DNA of 64,000 nt from Ignavibacteria bacterium (GCA_013177855.1 JABLYA010000001.1:2588659-2652658); one strand, 5' to 3'. Numbered from the stretch's first letter, positions 8,834 through 18,376 are shown. Numbers and translations: made by a program. The notes: generated by a model from the sequence alone, not told the origin.

Positions 8834-10056
8834 TTAATGATTTCTTGTAGATTGGGAATTTTACCATAACTTAAAATTGCAACTCTAAAAATTTTACCTG
8901 AAAACCAGATCACAAAATAAATTGATAGTAATAAAATTATAAGGCTTGCAATCTTTTCTAATAAACTAATCTCGAAAAGACTTACTCTCATTATCATCAT
9001 TGGTGCAGTAGTCAGTGGGAAATATGAAAAATAAACTGCAAGGTTTGATGAAGGATTTTCAATAATTATTGACGATATAATTATTGGAAAAACGATCAGA
9101 ATACTTAAGATACTCATTATAGATTGTAAATCCTGTTCGGTGCTTCCAATTGATCCAACACCAATAAATAAAGCTGAATATAAAATGTATCCTAAAATGA
9201 AGTAAAGAAAAACGAAACCCGCATTTTGTAGCTGAATATACTGAAGAACCATTGGTCCAAGTGCTGAGACAGCTATCAAAATCCAGATGAAAATTTGAGT
9301 TAAACCTAATGCACTGAGACCAATTATTTTACCAGCCATTAAATCCTTTGCTGAACAGGATGAGAGTAGAATTTCAATTATTCGATTTGATTTTTCTTCA
9401 ACAACGCTTCTGACAAGTGAGCTTCCGACCATCAAAAGAGACATTATCAATAACCAAACAAATGCAAATGTTCCAATGTAAACTTTTTCTAAGTCAAGAT
9501 TTTCTTTTCCTTCTGGTGAAACTTTTACTCTTTTAATTCCAACTGGTTGAGTAAGCTTTTCAGCAAGTTTTGAATCCAGATTATGATCATTAAACTTTAC
9601 TTTTAATATTGATTGATTAATCGCTTTATCAATTCTAGTTATATCTTTAATCCCAGACATTTTTTCTGAATGATATTCTACAATAAACGAGTCGGAATTC
9701 ACTTTTTCAACATATATTAATCCTTCGATGATTTTACTAAGTATAAGTTTAGAAGCGGAGTCAATTACTTCTTTTGTATTTAATCGGGGGAAATCTATTC
9801 TTTGAATTAAAAATGTGGGCTGACCATCAATAGTTTTATATTCACTCAAAGAGATCTCAAGCTCTTTTTGAATAGAAATATTTTTCTCAATCAATCCGAT
9901 GACTTTAGTTTCTTTATCTTCATCAGAAGTTAGTAAAGCTGGAGCAAGTGCAATCCCGAAGATGATTAGTGGGAAGAAAAAAGTCATAAAGATGTATGTT
10001 TTGTTTTTAATCTTTTCTAAATATTCCCACTTAGCTATAACCAAAAATTTTTTCAT
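8818..10056 (-). CDS. ABC-2 type transporter permease (NatB-like)
   Basis: 412 residues: an N-terminal helix (YIFMTFFFPLIIFGIAL), a long extracytoplasmic domain (about residues 40-195), then five to six clustered helices from LLIMSLLMVGSSLV onwards. The segment VVEEKSNRIIEILLSS is the hallmark of NatB/ABC-2 permeases. It pairs with the ATPase gene just upstream (3 bases apart). Such exporters move sodium, peptides or drugs; the cargo cannot be read from sequence. Confidence 0.88.
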   Translation of the reverse strand: MKKFLVIAKWEYLEKIKNKTYIFMTFFFPLIIFGIALAPALLTSDEDKETKVIGLIEKNISIQKELEISLSEYKTIDGQPTFLIQRIDFPRLNTKEVIDSASKLILSKIIEGLIYVEKVNSDSFIVEYHSEKMSGIKDITRIDKAINQSILKVKFNDHNLDSKLAEKLTQPVGIKRVKVSPEGKENLDLEKVYIGTFAFVWLLIMSLLMVGSSLVRSVVEEKSNRIIEILLSSCSAKDLMAGKIIGLSALGLTQIFIWILIAVSALGPMVLQYIQLQNAGFVFLYFILGYILYSALFIGVGSIGSTEQDLQSIMSILSILIVFPIIISSIIIENPSSNLAVYFSYFPLTTAPMMIMRVSLFEISLLEKIASLIILLLSIYFVIWFSGKIFRVAILSYGKIPNLQEIIKWLKS

Positions 10057-10059
10057 TGT

Positions 10060-10947
10060 TTAGATCTCTTTAATTGTTCTTATGAATATAGAGTGAAGTG
10101 AAGGTTCTTTGAGTTCGAACGAAGTAATATTATAATTCATTAAAAGCTTTTGGATTAAGTCTTTTGTATTCAAATTGTCCTTTAAAAAAATCTCAGCATA
10201 ATTTTCGTAAAGGAGAACTGATTCAAACTCGGCATAGTTTTTCAAGTTATTATCCAGATTCGTTCCTCTCAAATGAAGATTCATTCGCCCAAATTGTTTT
10301 TTAATCTCATTGAGATAGCCGTAAAGAACCTGTTTGCCTTTATTAATAAGTAAAATTTTATTACAGAGTTTTTCAGCGATATCCATTTGATGAGTTGAAA
10401 GCATTACAATTTTGCCTTCATCTAAAAATTCTTTAATTAATTCCACGACTAAATCTTGATTGATCGGATCAAGTCCTGAGAAAGGTTCATCTAAAACTAA
10501 AATTTTTGGTTCGGAAATAAAGGCGCTGATTAATTGTATCTTTTGCTGATTTCCTTTTGATAATTCATTGACCTTTCGATTGGCAGTCTCTTTCATTTCA
10601 AGTTTATTTAAATAATAATTGGCTCGTTCTTTCACAAAACTTCTTGACCTGTCTTTTAATTCGCCGAAATAGGTCAACACATCTATTACTCGACTTTTTA
10701 GATAAAGGCCTCTTTCTTCTGGTATGTAACCAATAAAATTTTTAATGTCTAAATAATTTTTCTCATTAAACAAGATCTCGCCTTTGTCAGGTTGAATTAT
10801 ATTGAGAAGACATCGAATTGTTGTGGTTTTGCCTGCACCGTTTGGACCTAAAAGTCCAAAAATTTCACCTTCATTAATTTCAAAACTTAGATTGTCAACT
10901 GCTACAATGCCCGAGAATTCTTTATGAAGATTTATAACCTTTAACAT
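10060..10947 (-). CDS. ABC transporter ATP-binding protein (NatA-like)
   Basis: 295 residues. Walker A GPNGAGKTT (about 34-42), signature LSKGNQQK, Walker B ILVLDEPFSGLDP and the H-loop STHQMD are all intact, so it should be an active ATPase. A ~75-residue C-terminal extension is typical of NatA/CcmA-like ATPases. It is the first gene of the six-gene minus-strand run ABC-ATPase, permease, PrsW-like, nadD, epimerase, meaB. Confidence 0.92.
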   Translation of the reverse strand: MLKVINLHKEFSGIVAVDNLSFEINEGEIFGLLGPNGAGKTTTIRCLLNIIQPDKGEILFNEKNYLDIKNFIGYIPEERGLYLKSRVIDVLTYFGELKDRSRSFVKERANYYLNKLEMKETANRKVNELSKGNQQKIQLISAFISEPKILVLDEPFSGLDPINQDLVVELIKEFLDEGKIVMLSTHQMDIAEKLCNKILLINKGKQVLYGYLNEIKKQFGRMNLHLRGTNLDNNLKNYAEFESVLLYENYAEIFLKDNLNTKDLIQKLLMNYNITSFELKEPSLHSIFIRTIKEI

Positions 10948-10978
10948 AATTTTTTTCTTTTATTGTTTCTGATTTTTT

Positions 10979-10986
10979 CAAATATA
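10979..10986 (-). promoter_or_regulatory. Candidate -7 element for the ABC/nadD/meaB run
   Basis: On the minus strand the sequence reads TATATTTG, matching the Bacteroidota -7 consensus TAnnTTTG, 31 bases upstream of the ATPase start. No good TTTG -33 box is seen at the usual spacing. Confidence 0.4.
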
Positions 10987-11323
10987 AAATTATTTGAATT
11001 TGTAAGCTTAAAGGTTTCATTAAGCATCATTATCAACTGGAGGAAGTTTTGAGAATTAATTATCATCCACGAATTAGGCGGATAATCAAGAATATCGTGC
11101 TGTCAATTACTACAATTAGTCGTTGATTTGATAAAGAAAACCAATCATTACTTTTAATAAGTCAAATAAGTTTTTATTTAATACTCTAAGAAAATAAGAT
11201 CATCTTAATGGCTCGGCATTATGAAAGAATATTTTAATCGCAAATCATTAATGCTGGCAAGTAGAAATTTGAAATAAATTTCTCTTCATCAACTGCTTTT
11301 CGAATTTCTTACTTAATTTTCTT

Positions 11324-11331
11324 TAAATTTG
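11324..11331 (+). promoter_or_regulatory. Candidate -7 element before pcm
   Basis: TAAATTTG fits TAnnTTTG and ends 24 bases before the pcm start codon. Confidence 0.4.
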
Positions 11332-11355
11332 AATTAGAAAAAATTTGGAAGGTAA

Positions 11356-11997
11356 ATGTACGAAGACGAAAAAGAGAGATTAATTAGAGAGCTGATCCAG
11401 CAAGGAATTAAAGATGAAAAAGTTCTTGAAGCAATTCGGAATGTTCCCAGAGAATTATTTGTCCCTGAAGTTTTAAGACATCAAGCATATAAAAATGTTG
11501 CGCTTCCAATTGGGAAAGGGCAAACAATTTCTCAGCCGCTTACTGTTGCAATTATGACTGAAGCATTAAGAGTCAAAAAGGGAATGAAAGTTCTTGAGGT
11601 TGGAACAGGCTCGGGTTATCAAGCTGCTATTCTTGATTATCTTGGTGCAAGAGTTTTTACAATTGAGCGAGATTTTGATTTGTTTAAAGAAGCAAGGCGA
11701 AGATTTAAGGAACTCGGTCTTAATATTTCAACAATTTGTGGAGATGGGACTTTGGGTTGGAATGAATTTGCACCTTACGATGGAATTATTGTCACAGCAG
11801 CCGCACCCGATGTTCCCAAACCTCTAAAAGATCAACTTGCAATTGGTGGTAGACTTGTAATTCCAGTTGGTTCAAGAGCTACGCAGGTTCTTTACATATT
11901 AACTAAAAAAGATGTAGATGAATTTGAGATTGAAAAAATTCCTGCGTTTCAATTCGTTCCGCTTATTGGTATTGAAGGATGGAGAGACGAGTTTTAG
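11356..11997 (+). CDS. pcm: Protein-L-isoaspartate O-methyltransferase
   Basis: 213 residues, normal length. The PCMT-specific segment GKGQTISQPLTVAIMTEAL precedes the S-adenosylmethionine-binding motif VLEVGTGSGYQAAIL (about residues 80-94), and GGRLVIPVGS lies near the end. The enzyme methylates isoaspartyl residues so that damaged proteins can be repaired. GGAAGG precedes the ATG by 5 bases. The gene overlaps miaA by 19 bases. Confidence 0.95.
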   Translation: MYEDEKERLIRELIQQGIKDEKVLEAIRNVPRELFVPEVLRHQAYKNVALPIGKGQTISQPLTVAIMTEALRVKKGMKVLEVGTGSGYQAAILDYLGARVFTIERDFDLFKEARRRFKELGLNISTICGDGTLGWNEFAPYDGIIVTAAAPDVPKPLKDQLAIGGRLVIPVGSRATQVLYILTKKDVDEFEIEKIPAFQFVPLIGIEGWRDEF

Positions 11998-12923
11998 CGA
12001 TTGTTGGTCCAACTGCTTCGGGTAAAAGTAAATTGGCAATTAAGATTGCTCAAAGACTCAAGACAGAAATTATCTCAGCTGACTCCAGACAAATTTTCAA
12101 GGAACTAACAATTGGAACAGCAAAGCCAGATGAAGAAGACTTAAAAAAGATCAAGCATCATTTTATTAATCATATTTCATTAAACGAGCAATATGATGTT
12201 GGAAAATTTGTGAAGGAGGCTGAAAAAATAATCAACGAGCTGCATTCACTAAACAAGATCCCAATTGTCGTCGGAGGGTCTGGACTTTATATAAATTCAC
12301 TTCTTTATGGAATATTTGAAGGACCTTCAGCCGATGAAGAAATAAGACAATCACTTGAAAAAGAACTTCGAGAAAAAGGACTTGAAAGTTTATGCCAGAA
12401 ATTAATGGAATTTGATCCTGAAACTTGTGCAAAAATTGATAAGAACAATCCACGAAGAATTATAAGAGCACTCGAGGTTTATTATCTCACGGGAAAACCA
12501 ATTTCTCAAATTCAAAGAGAAAAACATAAAACACCAGAATTCGAAACTTTAATTTTTGGACTAAAATGGGAAAGACAAAAATTGTATGAGAGAATTAATC
12601 GAAGAGTTGATCAGATGATCAAAGCAGGACTAATTGATGAAGTTCAAAACATTCTGAAGAAGTTCGGCGGAGATGTCAATGTAGCTCTTCAAACCGTGGG
12701 TTATAAAGAAGTGATTGAATTTCTCAATGAGGAAATTAGTTATGACGATATGATTGAATTGATTAAAAGAAATACGAGAAGATATGCGAAAAGACAATTG
12801 ACCTGGTTTCGAAAAGATAAAAATATCCAATGGATTGAAATTCAATCGGAAGATGAGTTTGAAGAAATAGCTGAAAGAATAATCAATAAAATAGTTGAGG
12901 GCAAAAATGAAAGACAAAATTAG
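11979..12923 (+). CDS. miaA: tRNA dimethylallyltransferase
   Basis: 314 residues. P-loop GPTASGKS (10-17), ADSRQIF (35-41), the GGSGLYI segment and RRIIRALEVY are typical of MiaA, which adds an isopentenyl group to A37 of tRNAs reading UNN codons. The ATG lies inside the end of pcm, so translation is probably coupled. It overlaps the AtuA-like gene downstream by 17 bases. Confidence 0.96.
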   Translation: MERRVLAIVGPTASGKSKLAIKIAQRLKTEIISADSRQIFKELTIGTAKPDEEDLKKIKHHFINHISLNEQYDVGKFVKEAEKIINELHSLNKIPIVVGGSGLYINSLLYGIFEGPSADEEIRQSLEKELREKGLESLCQKLMEFDPETCAKIDKNNPRRIIRALEVYYLTGKPISQIQREKHKTPEFETLIFGLKWERQKLYERINRRVDQMIKAGLIDEVQNILKKFGGDVNVALQTVGYKEVIEFLNEEISYDDMIELIKRNTRRYAKRQLTWFRKDKNIQWIEIQSEDEFEEIAERIINKIVEGKNERQN

Positions 12924-14274
12924 AATCGCTTCTGGGCAGGGATTTTGGGGAGATTTGCTCGAAGCTCCTTATCAGCAAGTTACAAAAGGTCCAATTGACT
13001 ATCTGGTGATGGATTATCTTGCCGAAGTAACTATGTCAATTCTTCAAAAACAAAAAAAGAAAGATCCTAATCTTGGTTACGCAAGAGATATTCCTGAATT
13101 AATGAAAAGAATTTTACCAATTTGTGTTGAGAAAAATATTAAAGTAATTACCAATGGTGGCGGTGTAAATCCACTTTCCTGTGCAATTGAAGTGAAAAAA
13201 GTGGCTGAAAGTTTTGGCTTTAAAAATTTAAAGATAGGGGTTGTTCTTGGTGATGATATATTAAATCGAATTGATGAATTAATTCAATCGGGAATTGATT
13301 TAAAAAATATGGAAACAGATGAAAGCATTATAACCATTAAAGATAGAATCTTAAGTGCAAATGTTTATTTCGGAAGTCAACCAATTGTAGAAGCTCTAAA
13401 GCAAGGTGCACAAATTGTCATCACTGGAAGAACTACTGATACCGGATTAACTCTTGCTCCAATGGTATATGAATTTGGTTGGGATTATTCAAATTATGAT
13501 TTAATGGCTGCTGGTACAGTTGCAGGACATATTCTTGAATGTGGAGCTCAATCTACTGGTGGAAATTTTTTAGGTGATTGGGAGTCAATAGAAAATATGG
13601 CTGAGATTGGTTTCCCAATTGCTGAAGCTTATCCCGATGGAACTGTGATAATAACAAAACATGAGAATACTGGTGGACTTGTTTCGATTGAAACAGTTGC
13701 TGAACAGCTTGTCTACGAAATTGGTGATCCACAAAATTATATTACTCCCGAGTGCATAGCCGATTTTACTTCAATCAAACTTGAACAGGTTGGAGAAGAT
13801 AGAGTCAAAGTTTATGATGTAAAAGGTAAAGCTCCAACAGAATTTTATAAAGTTTCAGCTTCATATTTTGATGGATATTCGGCAGTAGGAACATTGACCT
13901 ACACCTGGCCTAAAGCTCTGACAAAAGCAAAAGCAGCTGATAAGATTTTGAGAAAGAGACTTGAATTACTTGGATTAAAGTTTGATGAAATTCGAACAGA
14001 GTTTCTTGGTTACAATGCTTGCTTTGGTCCACTTGCAAAAGAAATTGATGAAGATTTAATAAATGAAGTTGTTTTTAGAATTGCGGTTCGAGGTAAAGAT
14101 TATAACGCAGTTGAAAGATTTGGAAGAGAAATTGCTCCTCTAGTATTGACTGGACCACCGAGCGTTACTGGATTTGCCGGAGGACGACCAAGAGCAAGTG
14201 AGGTTGTTGCCTATTGGCCCTCACTTATTCCGAAAAATTTAGTGCAACCTGAAATTGAACTTGTGGAGGTTTAA
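12907..14274 (+). CDS. AtuA-like protein (DUF1446), N-terminal domain
   Basis: 455 residues from the ATG at 12907, chosen over a TTG at 12895 because GAGG lies 6 bases before it. It opens with IRIASGQGFWGD, followed by NGGGVNPLSCA, TGRTTDTGLTLAPM and CGAQSTGGNF, which are characteristic of the acyclic terpene utilisation AtuA family (DUF1446). AtuA has been linked genetically to citronellol/geraniol and leucine-type catabolism, but its biochemical activity is not well settled. The C-terminal part of classical AtuA is encoded by the next gene. Confidence 0.85.
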   Translation: MKDKIRIASGQGFWGDLLEAPYQQVTKGPIDYLVMDYLAEVTMSILQKQKKKDPNLGYARDIPELMKRILPICVEKNIKVITNGGGVNPLSCAIEVKKVAESFGFKNLKIGVVLGDDILNRIDELIQSGIDLKNMETDESIITIKDRILSANVYFGSQPIVEALKQGAQIVITGRTTDTGLTLAPMVYEFGWDYSNYDLMAAGTVAGHILECGAQSTGGNFLGDWESIENMAEIGFPIAEAYPDGTVIITKHENTGGLVSIETVAEQLVYEIGDPQNYITPECIADFTSIKLEQVGEDRVKVYDVKGKAPTEFYKVSASYFDGYSAVGTLTYTWPKALTKAKAADKILRKRLELLGLKFDEIRTEFLGYNACFGPLAKEIDEDLINEVVFRIAVRGKDYNAVERFGREIAPLVLTGPPSVTGFAGGRPRASEVVAYWPSLIPKNLVQPEIELVEV

Positions 14275-14275
14275 A

Positions 14276-14593
14276 ATGAAAATAAGATTAATTGATATTG
14301 CTCACGGAAGAAGCGGTGATAAGGGCGATTCGGCAAACATTGGAATTATTGCTTACGACGATAAAGGCTATGAGATTTTGAAGAAATACTTAACTGCTGA
14401 GGTTGTAAAAAAATATTTTGAAGGGATTTGTTTTGGTGAAGTTGAAAGGTATGAAATGCCAAATATTCGAGCTTTAAATTTTATTCTTCACAATGCACTT
14501 GGTGGAGGTGGAACGGTTTCATTAAAACACGATGCTCAGGGAAAAACTTTAGCCTCAGCACTGCTGAGAATGGAAATAGATGTAGATGATTAA
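14276..14593 (+). CDS. AtuA C-terminal-domain protein
   Basis: 105 residues from the ATG at 14276, with GGAGG six bases before it. The front IRLIDIAHGRSGDKGDSANIG and the end LGGGGTVSLKHDAQGKTLASALL match the C-terminal domain found in long AtuA proteins. Here it is a separate gene that begins immediately after the stop of the larger partner, so the two products presumably associate. It ends tail-to-tail with the DUF4143 ATPase gene, overlapping by 4 bases. Confidence 0.85.
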   Translation: MKIRLIDIAHGRSGDKGDSANIGIIAYDDKGYEILKKYLTAEVVKKYFEGICFGEVERYEMPNIRALNFILHNALGGGGTVSLKHDAQGKTLASALLRMEIDVDD

Positions 14594-15756
14594 ATTAATC
14601 TAATAAATCGTAGATAATCTTCAATATTGCGTATTATGATTTTCTCAGAGGCTCTGATTTTGTCGAACAATAGTTTTTGTTTTTCATTTAAGTCAGAATT
14701 GTACTTAACCTCGAGTAATGTATTATTAAATTTAAAATCGATTTCTATTCCGTTCTCTAGAACATAGCAAGGCTTTTTATCTTTAATTTCGAAGTAAACT
14801 ATATTTTCAAAAATTGAACCAATGTCTCTTAAACCTGTAATTGAGTTTCTTATACCAATATCAGCGGCATAAATTTTTTTTGGAGTTCTGATTCTTTCAT
14901 TTAATTTACCACATCTTTCCACAGGATAGATCAAAAAAGTTTCTGTAAAATAATCGAAGTATCTTTTGACAGTCTCCGATGAAATACCTAAAACTTTTGA
15001 GATTTTTGATAAACTAAAATTTTTGCCCGTTCTTTCCATTAGAATTCTAAAGAAAGTCTTTAAGGTTTCAACATCTTTGACCCCACGATAGAATGCAATG
15101 TCTTTATATATTATTGAATCGATTAAATTATCTATGTATTCAATTTCTTCGGTTAGAACATATTCTGGTATTCCGCCAAACTTTAAATATTTTTCGAAGA
15201 ATTTTTCGGCTAAGTACAATTCAGATTTTTGAAATTCTAATTTCTTGAATTGCAAAAATTCTTTGAAGTCAAGTGGATCAATTTCAACTACTGAGGCTCT
15301 TCCTGTCAATAAACCTCTTTTATCCCTTAAAACCGATGTTGATGAAGAAGAAGCAAAAATTTTAACATTTTCATTATCGTATAGATTTTTTAATTCAAGG
15401 TGGATATTATTTCGATAAGAAACTTCATCAAAGAAAAGATAAATTTTTTCGTTTCGTTTTAGTTCATTTATTTTCCTGAACTCACGAACGAGATCTATTG
15501 TGTTTAATTTCTCAAGTAAGACGGAATCAAGGGAAACATAAAAAATGTTTTTAGGATTGATCTTATATTGTAGTTCTTTGATTAGTAATTTCATTAGTGA
15601 TGTTTTGCCAACTCTGCGTAATCCGGTTAAAAATGTTATAGATTTTTGATTTAATTTCTTTCTTAAAATCTCAAGAAATTTCTCTCTCGGAATTAGGTCA
15701 GGAGAATATTCCTTTTCCCACCATGGGTTAAAACTAAAAAGTTCTTCTGTGATCAT
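14590..15756 (-). CDS. AAA ATPase with DUF4143 domain
   Basis: 388 residues. Walker A GLRRVGKTSLMKLL (about 45-58), Walker B IYLFFDEVSY, a winged-helix-like middle (ILMERTGKNFSLSKISKVLGISSETVKRY) and a C-terminal DUF4143 domain with IEIDFKF...LLEVKY, resembling a PD-(D/E)xK nuclease core. These proteins are scattered across bacteria and archaea in many paralogues; the role is unknown, and mobile or toxin-like functions have been suggested. Upstream lie two copies of a 17-bp dyad (15792-15841), a likely operator. Confidence 0.85.
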   Translation of the reverse strand: MITEELFSFNPWWEKEYSPDLIPREKFLEILRKKLNQKSITFLTGLRRVGKTSLMKLLIKELQYKINPKNIFYVSLDSVLLEKLNTIDLVREFRKINELKRNEKIYLFFDEVSYRNNIHLELKNLYDNENVKIFASSSSTSVLRDKRGLLTGRASVVEIDPLDFKEFLQFKKLEFQKSELYLAEKFFEKYLKFGGIPEYVLTEEIEYIDNLIDSIIYKDIAFYRGVKDVETLKTFFRILMERTGKNFSLSKISKVLGISSETVKRYFDYFTETFLIYPVERCGKLNERIRTPKKIYAADIGIRNSITGLRDIGSIFENIVYFEIKDKKPCYVLENGIEIDFKFNNTLLEVKYNSDLNEKQKLLFDKIRASEKIIIRNIEDYLRFIRLI

Positions 15757-15791
15757 TTTATAAACTTACTTTTTATAAAACTAAAAATTTT

Positions 15792-15841
15792 ATTTGGCAA
15801 CACCAAATAAAAATGCACGATTTTATTTGCTTTCACCAAAT
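15792..15841. promoter_or_regulatory. Tandem dyad repeats upstream of the DUF4143 ATPase
   Basis: Two 17-bp sites, ATTTGGCAACACCAAAT (15792-15808, perfect 6-bp arms) and ATTTGCTTTCACCAAAT (15825-15841, one arm degenerate), lie 33 bases apart, about three helical turns. Both sit just upstream of the minus-strand ATPase start at 15756, as an autorepressor or activator site would. The regulator is unknown. Confidence 0.5.
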
Positions 15842-15910
15842 ACGCTCAAATGCTTTTTGCTCTTAAAAAATTCCAGAAAAGTTTGTCAATATTCTAATTG
15901 ATTTAATTCG

Positions 15911-15918
15911 TAAATTTG
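15911..15918 (+). promoter_or_regulatory. Candidate -7 element before prfB
   Basis: TAAATTTG fits TAnnTTTG, 21 bases before the prfB ATG. A TTTG is found 25 bases further upstream, slightly beyond the usual -33/-7 spacing. Confidence 0.4.
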
Positions 15919-15939
15919 TACTTAAAATTGAGAGGATAT

Positions 15940-17047
15940 ATGTACGAAGAACAGAAAAGACTATTAGAAGAATTAAACGGACGACTCGAAGATTTACGAG
16001 GTTATCTTTGACATTGAGAAGAAAAAAGAAATCATTAAAGAATTAGAGGAAAAAACTCAACAACCTTCATTCTGGGACGATCAGCAAACCGCTCAAAAAA
16101 TACTTCAGGAAATTAAAAATTACAGAGAACTCATTGAACGCTTCGAAAAGGTCGCCAAGTTAGGCAAAGATCTTAACGATTTGATTGAACTCGCAGAAAC
16201 TGAAGAAGATGAAGCATTTTTATCTGATATTGAAAAAGAAGTTGATCAATACAAAAAAGAAATTGAAGAACTCGAATTCCAAAATATGTTGAGCGGTAAG
16301 GATGATGCAAAAAACGCAATCCTTACTATACATGCAGGAGCGGGCGGAACAGAAGCTCAGGATTGGGCTGAAATGCTTTTGAGAATGTACCTCCGTTGGG
16401 GCGAGAAAAATGGTTACCAAATGAATGTGATGGACATTCTTGAAGGGGATGGAGCTGGAATTAAAAGTGCAACTGTGGAAGTAGTAGGTCCTTATGCTTA
16501 TGGTTATTTGAAGTCTGAAAGCGGTGTCCATAGACTTGTACGGATTTCACCTTTCGATGCGAATAAAAGAAGACACACCTCGTTTGCAGCAGTTTTTGTA
16601 ATGCCTGAAATTGAAGATGATATTGAAATTGAAATTAATCCGGCGGATTTAAGAATTGATACTTTTCGTTCTGGTGGAAAAGGTGGACAGAATGTAAATA
16701 AAGTAGAAACCGCTGTTAGAATTACTCACATTCCAACTGGCATTGTTGCAGCCTGTCAGAGTGAAAGATCTCAATTGCAAAACCGAAACAATGCAATGAA
16801 ATTGCTTAAAGCTAAATTATATCAGCTTGAGCTTGAAAAACTTAATCAACAAAAAAGTGAACTTGAAAAATCGAAGATGAAAATTGAGTGGGGCAGTCAG
16901 ATTCGTTCATATGTTTTTCATCCATACAATCTTGTAAAAGATCATCGAACGAATTACGAAACTTCTGACACTCAGGGCGTAATGGATGGTGAAATCAATG
17001 ATTTCATTAAAGCATATTTGATGCAATTTGGAAAAGAAACAAAATAG
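15940..17047 (+). CDS. prfB: Peptide chain release factor 2, programmed +1 frameshift
   Basis: The ATG at 15940 opens 22 sense codons ([22 protein letters not shown]...) and then meets an in-frame TGA at 16009-16011 in the context CTT TGA C, preceded by GAGGT. This is the classical RF2 autoregulatory slippage site: ribosomes shift +1 to read CTT-GAC when RF2 is scarce. The second frame runs to the TAG at 17047, giving about 368 residues, the normal size. It contains the UGA/UAA-recognising SPF tripeptide ([11 protein letters not shown]) and the catalytic GGQ ([12 protein letters not shown]). The protein terminates translation at UGA and UAA. Confidence 0.97.
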
Positions 17048-17059
17048 CGGAGAGAATAA

Positions 17060-17473
17060 ATGAAATCTTACACAGAATATTTATGGTTTAATACAAAAAA
17101 GCGAAGAGAATATATTAATATCACTCGAGAGGTCGAAGAGGCAGTTTCGAAAAGTGGAGTAAAAGAAGGTATGGTGTTAGTAAGTGCAATGCACATTACC
17201 GCAGGAGTTTATGTAAACGATGCTGAAAGTGGACTTATTCAGGATATAGATGAATGGCTCGAAAAACTTGCACCATACAATCCAAATTATCGTCATCATC
17301 GGACTGGTGAAGATAATGGAGATGCTCATCTGAAGAGTTTATTAATTCATCATGAAGTAATTGTTCCAATTACAGATGGTCATCTTGATCTCGGTCCCTG
17401 GCAGCAAATCTATTACGCCGAATTTGACGGTCAGAGAAGAAAACGAGTAATCATTAAAGTAATCGGCGAATAA
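17060..17473 (+). CDS. YjbQ/UPF0047 family protein
   Basis: 137 residues, the full length of the family. Conserved features are [31 protein letters not shown] and [21 protein letters not shown]. Members have been reported to have weak thiamine-phosphate synthase activity, but the physiological role is unclear. The gene is 12 bases after prfB and probably shares its transcript. Confidence 0.9.
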   Translation: MKSYTEYLWFNTKKRREYINITREVEEAVSKSGVKEGMVLVSAMHITAGVYVNDAESGLIQDIDEWLEKLAPYNPNYRHHRTGEDNGDAHLKSLLIHHEVIVPITDGHLDLGPWQQIYYAEFDGQRRKRVIIKVIGE

Positions 17474-17477
17474 TTGA

Positions 17478-18374
17478 TCATTCTTGATAAATTTTTATTA
17501 ATCGCGGCAAATCAATCTTTGTCATTTCAAATATTGCTGAAATAATTTTTTCTCTTTTTGTTTGATCTGATTTTAGAAACATTTCAAAAAATATTTCAGG
17601 GGCAATTTGCCAGCTTACACCATATTTATCTTTAAGCCATCCACACATTTGAATCTGACCGTTCTCAGATAATTTTTGCCAGTAATAATCAATCTCATCC
17701 TGGTTTCTGCAATTGATGAAAAAAGAAATCGCCTCATTAAAATCGAAATTATGCTGGACTTTTCCACCACTGCTCGCATTAAATAAATTTTTAGAAAGAC
17801 TGAATTGAGAAAAAAGTATAGCTTTTTGATGAATATCTTCCTGATCAGGGAATGGATATTCCAATAATATTTTTGAATCTGGGAATATGGCTGTGTAAAA
17901 TTTAACCGCTTCATCAACTTTCAAATATTTTGAATTCACAAATAATAAGCTCGGAACGATCTTCTGGTTTGAATTTATTTTGTTAATATCCAGCTGCCAG
18001 CACACACCAAATTTATCCTTGACAAAAGCATATTTGTCGCTCCAGAAATACTTATCTTTCGGCATCAACACACTACCACCATCAGTCAATGAATTATACA
18101 ATTTTTCAAACAGCTCATCGTCATCACAATAAACATAAAAGGAGATTGCTTCACTTATTTTAAAAATCGGACCGCCATTAAGAGCGATAAATTTTTGATT
18201 CATTAATTCAAAAATCACCGTTGATATTGTTCCTTCCTCCTTTCCATGATATTCGAAACCAACTTTGGTGTATGGAACTGTAAATAGAATTCTTGATTGT
18301 GGAAAGATTGAAGTATAAAATTCAGCAGCTTCTTCAGCTTCGCTGTCAAACCATATGCAGGGATTAATTTCCAT
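17478..18374 (-). CDS. Tandem VOC-fold (PhnB-like) protein
   Basis: 298 residues made of two PhnB/glyoxalase-like domains. Each begins with a C-x-W-F-D/ F-V-N-S strand and 'A..FY.SIFP.S(R/K)I', and ends with 'DK(F/Y)GV.WQ' (residues 1-130 and about 145-275). The family is annotated as 3-demethylubiquinone methyltransferase-like, but members are usually of unknown function. The pair with the DUF1801 gene (2 bases apart) is common. A metal-dependent small-molecule role is possible. Confidence 0.82.
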   Translation of the reverse strand: MEINPCIWFDSEAEEAAEFYTSIFPQSRILFTVPYTKVGFEYHGKEEGTISTVIFELMNQKFIALNGGPIFKISEAISFYVYCDDDELFEKLYNSLTDGGSVLMPKDKYFWSDKYAFVKDKFGVCWQLDINKINSNQKIVPSLLFVNSKYLKVDEAVKFYTAIFPDSKILLEYPFPDQEDIHQKAILFSQFSLSKNLFNASSGGKVQHNFDFNEAISFFINCRNQDEIDYYWQKLSENGQIQMCGWLKDKYGVSWQIAPEIFFEMFLKSDQTKREKIISAIFEMTKIDLPRLIKIYQE

Positions 18375-18376
18375 TT

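Larger units (their letters stand above)
10948..11355. other. Divergent intergenic region, no gene seen
   Basis: 408 AT-rich bases between two divergently transcribed operons. I see candidate -7 boxes at each end (10979-10986 minus, 11324-11331 plus) and no convincing reading frame, RNA gene or repeat in the middle. Confidence 0.6.
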
